A stretch of 64,000 bases of DNA from Gyromitra esculenta (taxonomy: Eukaryota; Ascomycota; Pezizomycetes; Pezizales; Discinaceae). Each line of letters begins with the position of its first letter. The first letter of the stretch is position 1. Under the pieces are notes generated by a model that saw nothing but the letters and a program-made list of their open reading frames with translations, made no database searches and had not been told where the DNA came from. This document shows, piece by piece, positions 55,182-64,000 of this stretch. Position numbers and translations under genes: made by a program. The stretch is taken from assembly GCA_038503075.1 (NCBI GenBank), contig JBCAML010000002.1:3658001-3722000 (forward strand). The letters run 5' to 3'.

Positions 55182-58100
55182 TTCCTTTTTCTTTACCTTT
55201 GTCGGCATTTTCTATTTCGGGTTTTTCAGTATCGGATATGTGCGTGGAGGAACAATTGGATGGGGAACATTTCGTTATAGCTTGTAACATTTCCCATAAT
55301 AATAAAACAATTAAAACTCACGCACTATTGGACACTGGAGCCTCAGGATTTGCCTTCATCGACAAAGACTTTGCGAGTCACCACTCCCTACCTCTCCTAC
55401 TCTTAAAAAATCCCAGGCAACTTGAAGTAATTGATGGCCGCCCAGTCTCATCAGGAGACATTACCCATATCGCCAATATCAACCTCTCCATTCAAGAACA
55501 CCAGGAACAAGCCCCCTGCTTTGTTACTCAGTTAGGACATTATCCTCTCGTTCTTGGAATCCCATGGATGAATTATCACGATGTCCAACTCCACTTCGCC
55601 AAAAAACGCATTGAGTTTAACTCTAAACTCTGCAGAACCCATTGCGCACCATGCCGCCCTCCGGTATCTATCCCAGCGATCTCAACACCTCCTCGACTCA
55701 ACATGTCGTTCATTGGTGCCGCTAGCTTCAGAACCCTCACCAAGAAACGAACATCTCAAGCTTACGCAATGTCCCTCTATGAGATTAATAAAATCATAGA
55801 CCAAACGACAACCAAAGAGGAATGGAAGTCTAGAATTCCAGAAGGGTACCACGACTTCCTCGATATGTTTGACAAAAGTAAAGCTCAAGGACTCCCCCCA
55901 CGCCGTTCGTATGACCACAAGATACAACTAATGGAGGGAAAGGATGCCCCTTTTGGACCCCTCTATGGGATGTCCCGGGAAGAATTAATCGTTCTGAAGA
56001 AGTATATTGAAGATAACCTCGAAAAGGGATTTATTCGCGCTAGTTCCTCCCCCGCTGGATCCCCTGTCCTCTTCGTCAAGAAAGCTGATGGATCCCTACG
56101 ACTCTGTGTGGATTACCGTGGCCTTAATGCTATTACCGTTAAGGATCGCTATACTTCCCCTCTCATCCGAGAAACCCTAGACCGACTTGCAAAGGCACAA
56201 TGGTATACTAAATTGGACCTTCGTGATGGATACCACCAAGTGCGCATTGCAGAGGGGGATGAATGGAAAACCGCTTTTCGCACGCGCTATGGCCTTTACG
56301 AGTACCAGGTTATGCCATTCGGTCTAACCAATGCCCCTGGAACTTTCCAACGATTCGTAAACGATTGCCTCACCGAATATTTAGATATTTTCTGTACGGC
56401 ATATCTAGATGATATCCTCATCTATAGTGATACCTTCGCCGAACACCAAACCCATGTCCGGAAAGTCCTACAAACACTTAAAAACAACAGCATCCTTCTA
56501 AAACCGGAGAAATGTGAGTTTGAGGTACAAACGACCAAATACCTGGGCCTAATACTCACACCCGACGGCATTAAGATGGATGAAGAGAAACTCAAGGCTG
56601 TCAGGGAATGGGGAACACCGAAAAGTGTAAAAGATGTTCAGGCATTCCTAGGCTTCGCCAATTTCTATCGACGGTTCATCCTAGGATTCTCCAAACTAGC
56701 TGCCCCCCTTACTGCGCTTACCAAGAAAGGTATCCTGTTTGAATGGTCTGTCGAAGCTGACATAGCTTTCGAAGAACTCAAACATGCCTTCACCACCGCC
56801 CCGATTCTTATCCATTTTGATCCTGATAAGAAGATCATAGTGGAGACAGATGCTTCAGACTTTGTATCCGGAGGAGTACTGTCGCAGTATGACGATAATG
56901 GTATCTTACACCCAGTGGCTTTCTTCTCGAAAAAACATTCCCCCGCAGAATGTAACTACGAGATCTATGATAAGGAACTGTTAGCCATCATCCGCGTTTT
57001 CGAAGAATGGCGCCCTGAACTTGAGGGATCAAAGCACCCAATCGATGTTATTAGCGATCACAAAAATCTGGAATACTTCATGAGCACGAAGCAACTCAAC
57101 CGACGCCAAGCTAGATGGGCTGAGTACCTATCACGTTTCGACTTTGTAATCACATATCGACCGGGAAGCCAAGGGGGGAAACCCGACGCTCTTACTAGGA
57201 GATCAGGAGACCTCCCCAAGGAAGGAGATGAAAGGCTAGCACACCAGAGCCAAGTGGTGTTGAAGAAGGAAAATATTGATCCCAAGCTAAGTTTGTTATC
57301 GGCTTCTTTGTCAAATGAAGCCGCTGAATTGGATGCACCCCTGGAAAAACTCTTTCTGAAAGGATATATCGCTGATAAATTTCCCGAAAAAATACTTCTA
57401 GCCCTTAAGAATAAAGAGCAACGATCAAAGGAAATAACCCTTAGTGAGTGTACGGAGGAAAACAATAAACTCTATTACCGAGGAAACCTGTATGTGCCAA
57501 ACTTCGACCCCCTTCGCTTGGAACTTATCAAAAGACATCACGACACCCCCGCTGCAGGGCACCCAGGACGAGATAAAACCTTCGAGCTTATAAGTAGAAG
57601 TTTTTACTGGCCGAAGATGAGAGAGTCGATTGGCCGCTATGTACGCAACTGCCATATCTGTCAAAAGGCTAAGCCGGTTACCCAACGAACACAAGGTGTT
57701 CTCCGTCCTCTACCCATCCCTAATCGCCCATGGCAGGAAGTTTCTATGGATTTTGTTACAGGCCTCCCAGAATCCGACGGTTATGATGCAATCATGGTAG
57801 TAGTGGATCGCTTATCGAAAATGCGCCACTTGATACCCTGTAATACTACGGTCAATTCCAGGGAAGTAGCTAATCTGTATCTCCACCATGTCTGGAAACT
57901 CCACGGGTTGCCTACACACGTTACATCGGATCGAGGTACTCAGTTTACGGCCCACTTTTGGAAGGAACTTTGCCAACGTTTGGGAATTCAATCTCGAATG
58001 TCCACCGCGTTTCATCCTGAAACCGATGGACAGACAGAGCGACTTAACGCCGTTATGGAGCAGTACCTACGCTCCTACGTGTCCTACCAACAGGAAGACT

Positions 58101-58840
58101 GGAGCAAGTGGCTACCGATGGCTGAATTCTCTGCTAATAATCAAGAATCAGCCAGTACTAAAGCTTCCCCTTTCTTTGCAAATTACGGCTACCACCCACG
58201 TTTTGATACCTCCATAGTTCCTGTGAAGACTTCTCCCCAGAGCCTCGATGCGGCCTCCTTTGCTCAGATCATGCAAGACTTATATGACTACTTACGAACG
58301 CAAATAAGGACGGCGCAAGATGTCCAGGAAACTGCCACCAATAAGCATCGTACGCCAGCCCCTTCCTATCAAGTCGATGATCGAGTCTTTGTTTCAATGA
58401 GAAACATTAGGACAATACGCAACGCTCGAAAATTGGACTGGAAGTGGATGGGACCCTATCCTATTAAAAAGATAATATCCCCTTTCGCCTATGAAGTAGA
58501 TCTTCCCGTTTCGGTCAAATACCATCCCGTCTTTCACGTTTCTTTATTGAAACCCGCTGCCAACGATCCTCTCCCCGGACAAGTTATCCCCCCTCCATCA
58601 CCCGTCGTTGTTAATGAACAGGAGGAATATTTTATCGAAAAAATCCTTGATCAACGAACTCACCATGGACAACAACAATACCTCGTCGAGTGGACTGGCT
58701 ATGCCCATCCCACCTGGGAACCCGCGGAAGATCTCTTGGAAACGGCTGCTCTCGATGTATTTCTCTCCACAACGACGACTGTTATTCCTAAGGTTCGCAG
58801 GAGCTCACGTTTGAAACGGGGGGCTACTTTCACGGATTAA
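55139..58840 (+). CDS. pol: Pol polyprotein of element G, intact
   Basis: About 1231 residues after the shift. Retropepsin has LLDTGAS near residue 62. RT has YRGLNAITV near 321 and YLDDILIYS near 419. RNase H shows ETDASDF near 567, DKELLAI and SDHKNL. The integrase zinc finger has HHDTPAAGH and CHICQK (about 796-835). The catalytic core has MDFVTG (867), SDRGTQF (926) and the Glu in TDGQTERLNAVME (about 960). A GPY motif lies near 1100 and the chromodomain at about 1160-1205 (YFIEKILDQ...YLVEWTGYAHPTWEP). It would be cleaved by its own protease and carry out reverse transcription and integration. The stop TAA (58838-58840) lies 10 bp into the 3' LTR. Confidence 0.92.
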   Translation, partial: FKLVRPRLTSDPALVPFSLPLSAFSISGFSVSDMCVEEQLDGEHFVIACNISHNNKTIKTHALLDTGASGFAFIDKDFASHHSLPLLLLKNPRQLEVIDGRPVSSGDITHIANINLSIQEHQEQAPCFVTQLGHYPLVLGIPWMNYHDVQLHFAKKRIEFNSKLCRTHCAPCRPPVSIPAISTPPRLNMSFIGAASFRTLTKKRTSQAYAMSLYEINKIIDQTTTKEEWKSRIPEGYHDFLDMFDKSKAQGLPPRRSYDHKIQLMEGKDAPFGPLYGMSREELIVLKKYIEDNLEKGFIRASSSPAGSPVLFVKKADGSLRLCVDYRGLNAITVKDRYTSPLIRETLDRLAKAQWYTKLDLRDGYHQVRIAEGDEWKTAFRTRYGLYEYQVMPFGLTNAPGTFQRFVNDCLTEYLDIFCTAYLDDILIYSDTFAEHQTHVRKVLQTLKNNSILLKPEKCEFEVQTTKYLGLILTPDGIKMDEEKLKAVREWGTPKSVKDVQAFLGFANFYRRFILGFSKLAAPLTALTKKGILFEWSVEADIAFEELKHAFTTAPILIHFDPDKKIIVETDASDFVSGGVLSQYDDNGILHPVAFFSKKHSPAECNYEIYDKELLAIIRVFEEWRPELEGSKHPIDVISDHKNLEYFMSTKQLNRRQARWAEYLSRFDFVITYRPGSQGGKPDALTRRSGDLPKEGDERLAHQSQVVLKKENIDPKLSLLSASLSNEAAELDAPLEKLFLKGYIADKFPEKILLALKNKEQRSKEITLSECTEENNKLYYRGNLYVPNFDPLRLELIKRHHDTPAAGHPGRDKTFELISRSFYWPKMRESIGRYVRNCHICQKAKPVTQRTQGVLRPLPIPNRPWQEVSMDFVTGLPESDGYDAIMVVVDRLSKMRHLIPCNTTVNSREVANLYLHHVWKLHGLPTHVTSDRGTQFTAHFWKELCQRLGIQSRMSTAFHPETDGQTERLNAVMEQYLRSYVSYQQEDWSKWLPMAEFSANNQESASTKASPFFANYGYHPRFDTSIVPVKTSPQSLDAASFAQIMQDLYDYLRTQIRTAQDVQETATNKHRTPAPSYQVDDRVFVSMRNIRTIRNARKLDWKWMGPYPIKKIISPFAYEVDLPVSVKYHPVFHVSLLKPAANDPLPGQVIPPPSPVVVNEQEEYFIEKILDQRTHHGQQQYLVEWTGYAHPTWEPAEDLLETAALDVFLSTTTTVIPKVRRSSRLKRGATFTD
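58813..58823 (+). promoter_or_regulatory. polypurine tract of element G
   Basis: GAAACGGGGGG, interrupted by one C, ends four bases before the 3' LTR, in the same place as in E. Confidence 0.5.
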
Positions 58841-59221
58841 GGATTGGTTATAAGGTTAGGGTTCGGGTATATGGTTGTTGTGCTTTTCGGTTGTAAGACA
58901 ATGTTATTGTATTTCGGGTGTTATCGGTTATTGGGTTTTGTTGGGAAAAGCGGGGTATTTAAGGAAAGGATTTCGTTTATTCTTTGTACTTTCTTTCTTC
59001 TTCCTTAAGCAACGTTCTCGTTTCACTTCTGCTGTATCTGTTATAATTCCACTTCGATCCTCGCGGCCGCTGTGAAACACTGCCGATACTTCGCCTTGAA
59101 GTACACCTTTCGTAGGACCTGTAGACCATACCGCACTCCTCGAACGTATTGGTTTCCCGTTTAAGTAGCACTGCTCACCTTCAGGGATACTGAAGGGCTT
59201 AACGAGAAGCCATCCGTGAGA
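58828..59221 (+). repeat. 3' LTR of element G
   Basis: 394 bp. It lacks 13 bp present in the 5' LTR in the segment TTCGATTCTACCTCAGAATC, and ends CCGTGAGA before target CAGTT. Confidence 0.92.
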
Positions 59222-61734
59222 CAGTTTCTAACGTATCTACCGATCGATTCCCTCATCTTGGGCCAGTAAAAGCTTCTGGAGAGGAGTTCGAAGGTCTTAT
59301 CTCGTCCGGGGTGTCCTGCCGCAGGGATATCATGATGTCTTTTAATCAGTTCCAATCGGAGGGGATCAAAGTCTGGGACATAAAGGTTTCCTCGGTAATA
59401 GAGCTTATCATCTCTTTTGGTACACTCGCTAAGGGTGATTTCCTTCGATTGTTGTTCCTTGTTTTTCAATGCTAGGAGTATCCTCTCCGGGAACTTGTCA
59501 ACAATATATCCTTCTTGGAAGAGTTTTTTCAGGGGGGCATCCAGTTCAGCCGCTTCATTTGACAAAGAAGCCGACAAGAAACTTAGCTTAGGGTCAATGT
59601 TCTCTTTCTTCAGCACCACTTGGCTCTGATGTGCTAACCGTTCATCCCCTTCCTTGGGGAGATCTCCTGATCTCCTAGTAAGTGCATCGGGTTTTCCTCC
59701 TTGGTTCCCCGGTCGGTATGTGATTACAAAGTCAAAGCGTGATAGGTATTCAGCCCATCTAGCTTGTCGGCGGTTAAGTTGCTTGGTACTCATAAAATAC
59801 TCAAGGTTCTAGTGGTCGCTGATAACGTCAATGGGATGTTTTGATCCTTCTAATTCCAGTCGCCATTCTTCAAACACTTGGATTATGGCCAGTAACTCTT
59901 TATCATAGATCTTGTAGTTGCACTCGGCAGGGGAGTGTTTCTTTGAGAAAAAGGCTACTGGGTGTAACACTCCAGCATCGTCGTATTGCGATAGCACTCC
60001 TCCGGATACGAAGTCGGAGGCGTCGGTTTCCACAATGATTTTTTTGTCAGGGTCGAAGTGGACGAGGATTGGGGCAGTGGTAAAAGCATGTTTGAGGTTC
60101 TCAAAAGCAATATCTGCTTCAACCGTCCATTCGAAAACTATCCCCTTTTTTGTGAGTGCTGTAAGGGGTGAGGCAAGTTTGGAGAATCCTAGGATGAATC
60201 GACGGTAGAAGTTGGCGAAACCTAGGAAGGCTTGGACGTCTTTTACACTCTTTGGTGTCCCCCATTCTCGGACGGCTTTAAGTTTCTCCTCGTCCATTTT
60301 AATACCATCAGGGGTGAGAATGAGACCAAGGTACTTAGTAGTCTGTACCTCAAACTCGCATTTCTCCGGTTTTAACAGGATCTCGTTATCTTGGAGGGTT
60401 TGGAGGACCTTGCGAACATGGACCTGGTGCTCTGCGAAGGTATCGCTATAGATGAGAATGTCATCCAGATACGCGGTGCAGAATATATCCAGATATTCCT
60501 TCAGACAGTCGTTGACAAATCGTTGAAACGTCCCGGGTGCATTAGTTAGGCCGAACGGCATAACTTGATACTCATAGAGCCCGTAACGGGTGCGGAAGGC
60601 GGTCTTCCATTCATCCCCTTCAGCAATACGGATTTGATGGTAACCATCTCGGAGGTCGAGTTTGGTGTACCATTGTGCTTTTGCTAATCGGTCAAGTGTC
60701 TCGCGGATAAGGGGAGAGGTATAACGATCCTTGACTGTAATTGCATTGAGACCTCGGTAGTCTACACATAACCGGAGGGAGCCGTCGGCCTTTTTGACAA
60801 AGAGGACAGGGGATCCGGCGGGTGAAGAACTGGCTCGGATAAACCCTTTCTCGAGATTGTCCTCAATGTATTTCTTTAAGACGATCAGTTCTTCTCGAGA
60901 CATTCCATATAGAGGGCCAAATGGTGCTTCCTTCCCGTCTTGAAGTTGTATCTTGTGGTCATAGGGTCGGCGTGGGGATAGGCCTTGAGCTTTCTTCTTA
61001 TCAAACATATCTAAGAAGTCGTGATATTCGGCGGGGATTCGGGCCCTCCATTCTTCTTTTGTGGTTTTCTCCTCTAGAATTCTGTTAATTTCGTAGAGTG
61101 ACATTGCGTAAGCTTGTAGGGACCGTTTTCGAGTAAGGGTCCTAAAGCTGGCGGCGTTGATAAAAGAAACATTGAGCTTAGCGGGTACGGGGATTGAAGG
61201 GGCGGAGACGATGGCGGTGTCGGAGGAGCAGTGGGTGGTGCAGAGTTTAGAGTTAAACTCAATGCGTTTGTCGGCAAAATGAAGGCGAACATCATGGTAG
61301 TTCATCCATGGAATTCCTAACACCAAGGGGTAATGACCTAGCTGGGTTACAAAACACGGGGCTTGTTCTTGATGCTGTTGGATGGATAAATTGAGGTTCG
61401 CTATATGTGTAATGGCTCCTGAGGCAACAGGTCGTCCATCTATGACTTCCAGTTGTCTAGGGTTTTTTAGGGGGGAGAGAGGTAGAGAGTGGTGACTCGC
61501 AAATTCCTTATCAATGAAAGCGAATCCAGAGGCTCCAGTGTCCAATAGTGCATGGGTTTTAATAATTTTATTGCTATGGGAAATGTTACAAGAAATAACA
61601 AAATGTTCCCCATCCAACTGATCCTCCATGCAGATATCCGATACTGAAAACCCCGAGATAGAAAACGCAGACAAAGGTAAGAAAAAAGGAACCGAAGCAG
61701 GGTCACTGGTCGACTTCGGTGAAACTAGTTTAAA
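59222..61734 (-). pseudogene. pol: pol of element H, N-terminal part
   Basis: Entered from the slip site at 61728-61734. Retropepsin (LLDTGASGFAF), RT ([18 protein letters not shown]) and RNase H (VETDASDF) are in one frame to 59809, where AAG (Lys of DHKNLEYF) has become TAG. The frame continues unchanged beyond it ([12 protein letters not shown]...) into the integrase finger ([14 protein letters not shown]), where G is inserted. Apart from this stop and G, the sequence looks sound. The post-slip hairpin is ACCGAAG/CTTCGGT. Confidence 0.88.
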
Positions 61735-62472
61735 GCCTCGTCTGAGGCGCCTGGTGCATCGATAGCAAAAAACTGTGGAGGTAACGGAGGAGGGGGAAGT
61801 TGGCGAGCAGAGGAGGCGGGGGGATTAGGAGTATTGGCGAGATTTGTAGACGCTCCCCTCATGGCGGGTTTCTTTGGTGCCGAAGGGCAGTTGGCGTAGG
61901 AGTGGTCGGGTGCGGCACAGAACATACATTTCCCAGTGGAGCGGCGCCACTGTTTTTCCTCCTCTGAGAGCTTCCGTCTTCCGTTAACGATGGTATACCT
62001 TTGGTCTTGAGGAGGGCGAGGGAGATTGCTAGTTCGGCCAAAGGATAGGTCCATAGGTGCTAATCCTCCGGGTGTAAAGGAGGAGACAGGGGAGAAGGCA
62101 GAGGGGGCACTGAATTGTCCCATGGTATCGCGGGTGTTTCCTCGTTTTTCTGCCTTACGGGCTCGGATACGGTTATCCATGCGGGTAAGGGTGAGAATTG
62201 TGTCATTAAGGTTCGTGGGGACGGCGGGGGCGAAAACCATGGCTTCTTTTAATTCCTCGGACATGCCATGTTCAAGGGCATCCATTTTCGAGTTTTCATC
62301 GAAATTAAGTTGTCCCATGATTCTTTGAAAATCTGCCAGGTACGCTGAGAAGTCCCGTTTGCCTTGACGAAGCTGGTGTAACTCTCGTCGGGCGGTGCCG
62401 GTGGGGTCGGGGTCTCCAAATGCCGTTTCTAGTGCAGCGATCAGTTGTTCAGCGCTGGTCCAGGTGGTGAGG
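61725..62472 (-). pseudogene. gag: gag of element H, C-terminal part
   Basis: It reads from ALETAFGDPDPTG through MGQLNFDENSKMDALEHG, PMDLSFGRTSN and the CCHC knuckle CMFCAAPDHSYANC to EALN, TTTAAAC and TAG. It is interrupted on the N-terminal side by the solo LTR at 62473. Confidence 0.88.
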
Positions 62473-62876
62473 TTTCACGGATAGAATCGGGTAATGGGTC
62501 AGGATAATTGTGAGTAGTTACGATGGGTTCTTTCCGAGTACAATGGCTTTGTTGTTCGGTTATGTTTCGGCTGTTGCCTGATGGTTGTTTGTGTTACGAG
62601 AAAGCGGGGTATTTAAACGGAGGATTTCTGTCGTTTGTGTTCTCTTTCTCTTTCTTCCTTAAGCAACGTTCTCGTTACCTTCTGCTGTAAATCGTCGAAA
62701 TACCATCCCGATTCTATCTCAGAATCCCCGCATGTCGCTGTTTCTCGCTGCACTTATCTCGCCTTGAGATAAAGTTATTCTCGTAGAACTTGTAGAACCC
62801 CGCACTCTTCAAACGTGTTGTCTCTCGCTGCCACCTTCGGGATGCTGAAGGGCTTAACTCGAGCACAACCGTGAGA
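62473..62876 (+). repeat. solo LTR in gag of element H
   Basis: 404 bp, TTTCACGG...CCGTGAGA, with target TGAGG (62468-62472) and TGAGC (62877-62881), one mismatch. The hairpin stem near its end is shortened (CCTTC...GAAGG). A solo LTR is what remains after recombination between the two LTRs of an insertion. Confidence 0.88.
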
Positions 62877-63436
62877 TGAGCGCCTGAGGGAAGAACTGTG
62901 TGGCGGACTTGCTCCAAGGCGGCTCCTTCCAATCGATTGATTGTATAGAGGATCATTGTGGTTTCGTTTGCAAAACGGTCCCGATTGACCGTGAGTTTGG
63001 AGCGTAACTGGAGTATGAAACCAGGTAGCTTAGCTCTAGACCCGTCGAACTTCTCGGGATCTGGCATGCGCTCTGAGCGATGGGAGTTTGTGGATGGTGG
63101 TGGGGTGGCACTGAGGTTTGGGGGAGCGGGGGGTGCTTGAGCGGTGGCGCGAGCCTCGTTTCGTTCTTGCCGTAGCCGGGCGATCAAATTGGCTGCTTCC
63201 GTGACACGTTGGTCTTGTTCGGTAGCATGTCTGAGGGCGTTGTCTGTCTGAATGCGAGCCGTGTTGAGTTTGACCTCATTTTCTCGCTCGCTTTCTTGGA
63301 GGACATCGATTTGGTCCTCGAGGGCTTGGTTAAGATCTCTGAGTTCGTTGTATAGCTCCGCTGGGTCTTCTCGGTACGCTTGGGCGAAAGCTTCTCTGGT
63401 GGGGAAGCGCTTTGCGGCGACAGCGGCTCCTTCCAT
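62877..63436 (-). pseudogene. gag: gag of element H, N-terminal part
   Basis: From ATG 63436 (MEGAAVAAKRFPTREAFAQA) through the coiled-coil-like and Pro-rich regions to LEQVRHTVLPSG, where the solo LTR interrupts it. The frame is otherwise open, and removing the solo LTR and one target copy would restore a Gag like that of element P. Confidence 0.88.
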
Positions 63437-63502
63437 GGTGAGTTTGGACGGAGGGAATGTACGTTACGTGGGTAGAAGGTGTAGATGATGGAAGCAACGT
63501 AA

Positions 63503-63952
63503 TCTCACGGTTCAGCCCCTCGTTAAGCCCTTCAGTATCCCTGAAGGTGAGCAGTGCTACTTAAGCGAGGTTCTAACACGTTCGAAGAGTGCGGTGTTTC
63601 TACAAGTTCTACCAGGGGTTTATCTCCAGGCGAGATAGGTGCAGCGAAGTGGACAGCGACAGCGAGGGTTCTGAGGTAGAACCGAGATGGTATTGTAGCA
63701 ATTACAGAAGAAGGTAAACGAGAACGTTGCTTAAGGAGAAAAGAAGAGAGAAGACATAAACGACCGAAATCCTTCACTTAAATACCCCGCTTTTCCTGTA
63801 ACACCAACAACAACCCGACAACAACCGAAACACAAAGACATTATTTCAACAACCCAAATATACCCGAACAATAAAGAACTCATACAATCGTCCAAGCAAA
63901 TAACAAAACCAACAACCTGACCATGATTCCTTCCCTAAGTTAATCCATGAAA
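63503..63952 (-). repeat. 5' LTR of element H
   Basis: 450 bp, identical by eye to 51737-52186. PBS-like ACGTTGCTT lies just inside (about 63492-63500). Confidence 0.92.
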
Positions 63953-63953
63953 A

Positions 63954-64000
63954 TCGCCTCACCCCTTACAGCACTCACAAAAAAGGGAATTGCTTTCGAA
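63954..64000 (+). pseudogene. pol: pol of element I, continuation after H
   Basis: It begins with target copy TCGCC and codes [14 protein letters not shown], the direct continuation of FSKLA at 51736. It runs off the window. Confidence 0.85.

Larger units (their letters stand above)
53368..59221 (+). mobile_element. full-length gypsy element G, apparently intact
   Basis: 5854 bp with LTRs of 407 and 394 bp, open gag and open pol. It is inserted in the integrase finger of H with target CAGTT (53363-53367 and 59222-59226). The LTRs differ by a 13-bp deletion in the 3' copy plus several substitutions. The first bases of the 5' LTR (CCTAACGG) do not match the 3' copy (TTTCACGG). It is the best candidate for an autonomous copy. 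Confidence 0.9.
51737..63952 (-). mobile_element. gypsy element H, carrying nested G and a solo LTR
   Basis: 450-bp LTRs at both ends look identical base for base. Target TCGCC occurs on both sides (51732-51736 and 63954-63958; one extra A lies between LTR and target at 63953). Without G (53368-59221 plus duplicated target) and the solo LTR, H is about 5.9 kb. Identical LTRs indicate recent insertion. Confidence 0.9.

Noticed and set aside
20197..64000. Repeat-induced point mutation as the main cause of decay
   Set aside because: Several copies keep full open frames, and most breaks are indels, not clustered C-to-T changes. Only isolated stops would fit RIP.

Overview
The window is nuclear DNA of a filamentous ascomycete. 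The first 20 kb carries genes with short GT-AG introns (about 50-90 nt, GTAAGT-type donors, CTAAC-type branch points) and a tRNA-Asp with a tiny intron. The last 44 kb is a nest of Ty3/gypsy chromoviral LTR retrotransposons. An ankyrin gene full of near-identical repeats and this density of gypsy elements would suit a Pezizomycete such as a truffle, but that placement is inference only.

1-20.2 kb, gene-bearing region: tRNA-Asp(GTC) (95-174, minus); a two-exon gene for an uncharacterised protein (4249-5001, plus); a two-exon BTB/POZ gene (7571-8347, minus); several foldback MITE-like elements (8.7-10.2 kb and 19.2-19.4 kb); a broken ankyrin-repeat gene (11611-14029); a decayed or intron-rich CorA-like magnesium transporter gene with a GMN motif (about 14840-15980); an eight-exon gene of unknown function (16654-19094); and a compound minisatellite (about 19.5-20.15 kb). 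The remaining stretches hold nothing I can support as coding.

20.2-64 kb, nested retrotransposons. By LTR boundaries and 5-bp target duplications I separate eleven insertions. A (plus) is entered by J (plus). J is entered by P (minus, target AGGGG). P is entered by X (minus, target CTAAG). A recombinant LTR at 34650 joins J gag to I gag. I (plus) is entered by F (plus, target GCCTC), a different gypsy lineage, and F by Y (plus, target GTTAG). I is also entered by H (minus, target TCGCC). H contains G (plus) and a solo LTR. The two full-length copies now seen at 25106-30942 (C, minus) and 38742-44586 (E, plus) have swapped flanks: each has one end in P and the other in F. The halves of P and of F therefore lie in opposite orientations. 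A single inversion between X and Y, or a misassembly across the same inverted repeat, explains all of this.

The main family (A, J, P, X, Y, I, H, G) shares LTRs of about 400-530 bp with ends TTTCAYGG...CCGTGAGA, a CCHC gag, a pol with protease, RT, RNase H, integrase and a C-terminal chromodomain, and a pol stop codon lying inside the 3' LTR. Three RNA-level signals recur across copies. One is a TTTAAAC slippery site directly before the gag stop, followed by a covarying hairpin, which points to -1 frameshifting. Another is a 9-nt sequence just after the LTR complementary to the likely mRNA 5' end, which points to self-primed reverse transcription. The third is a covarying hairpin with a GGATA loop near the LTR 3' end. 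G has intact gag and pol and is the best candidate for an active copy.
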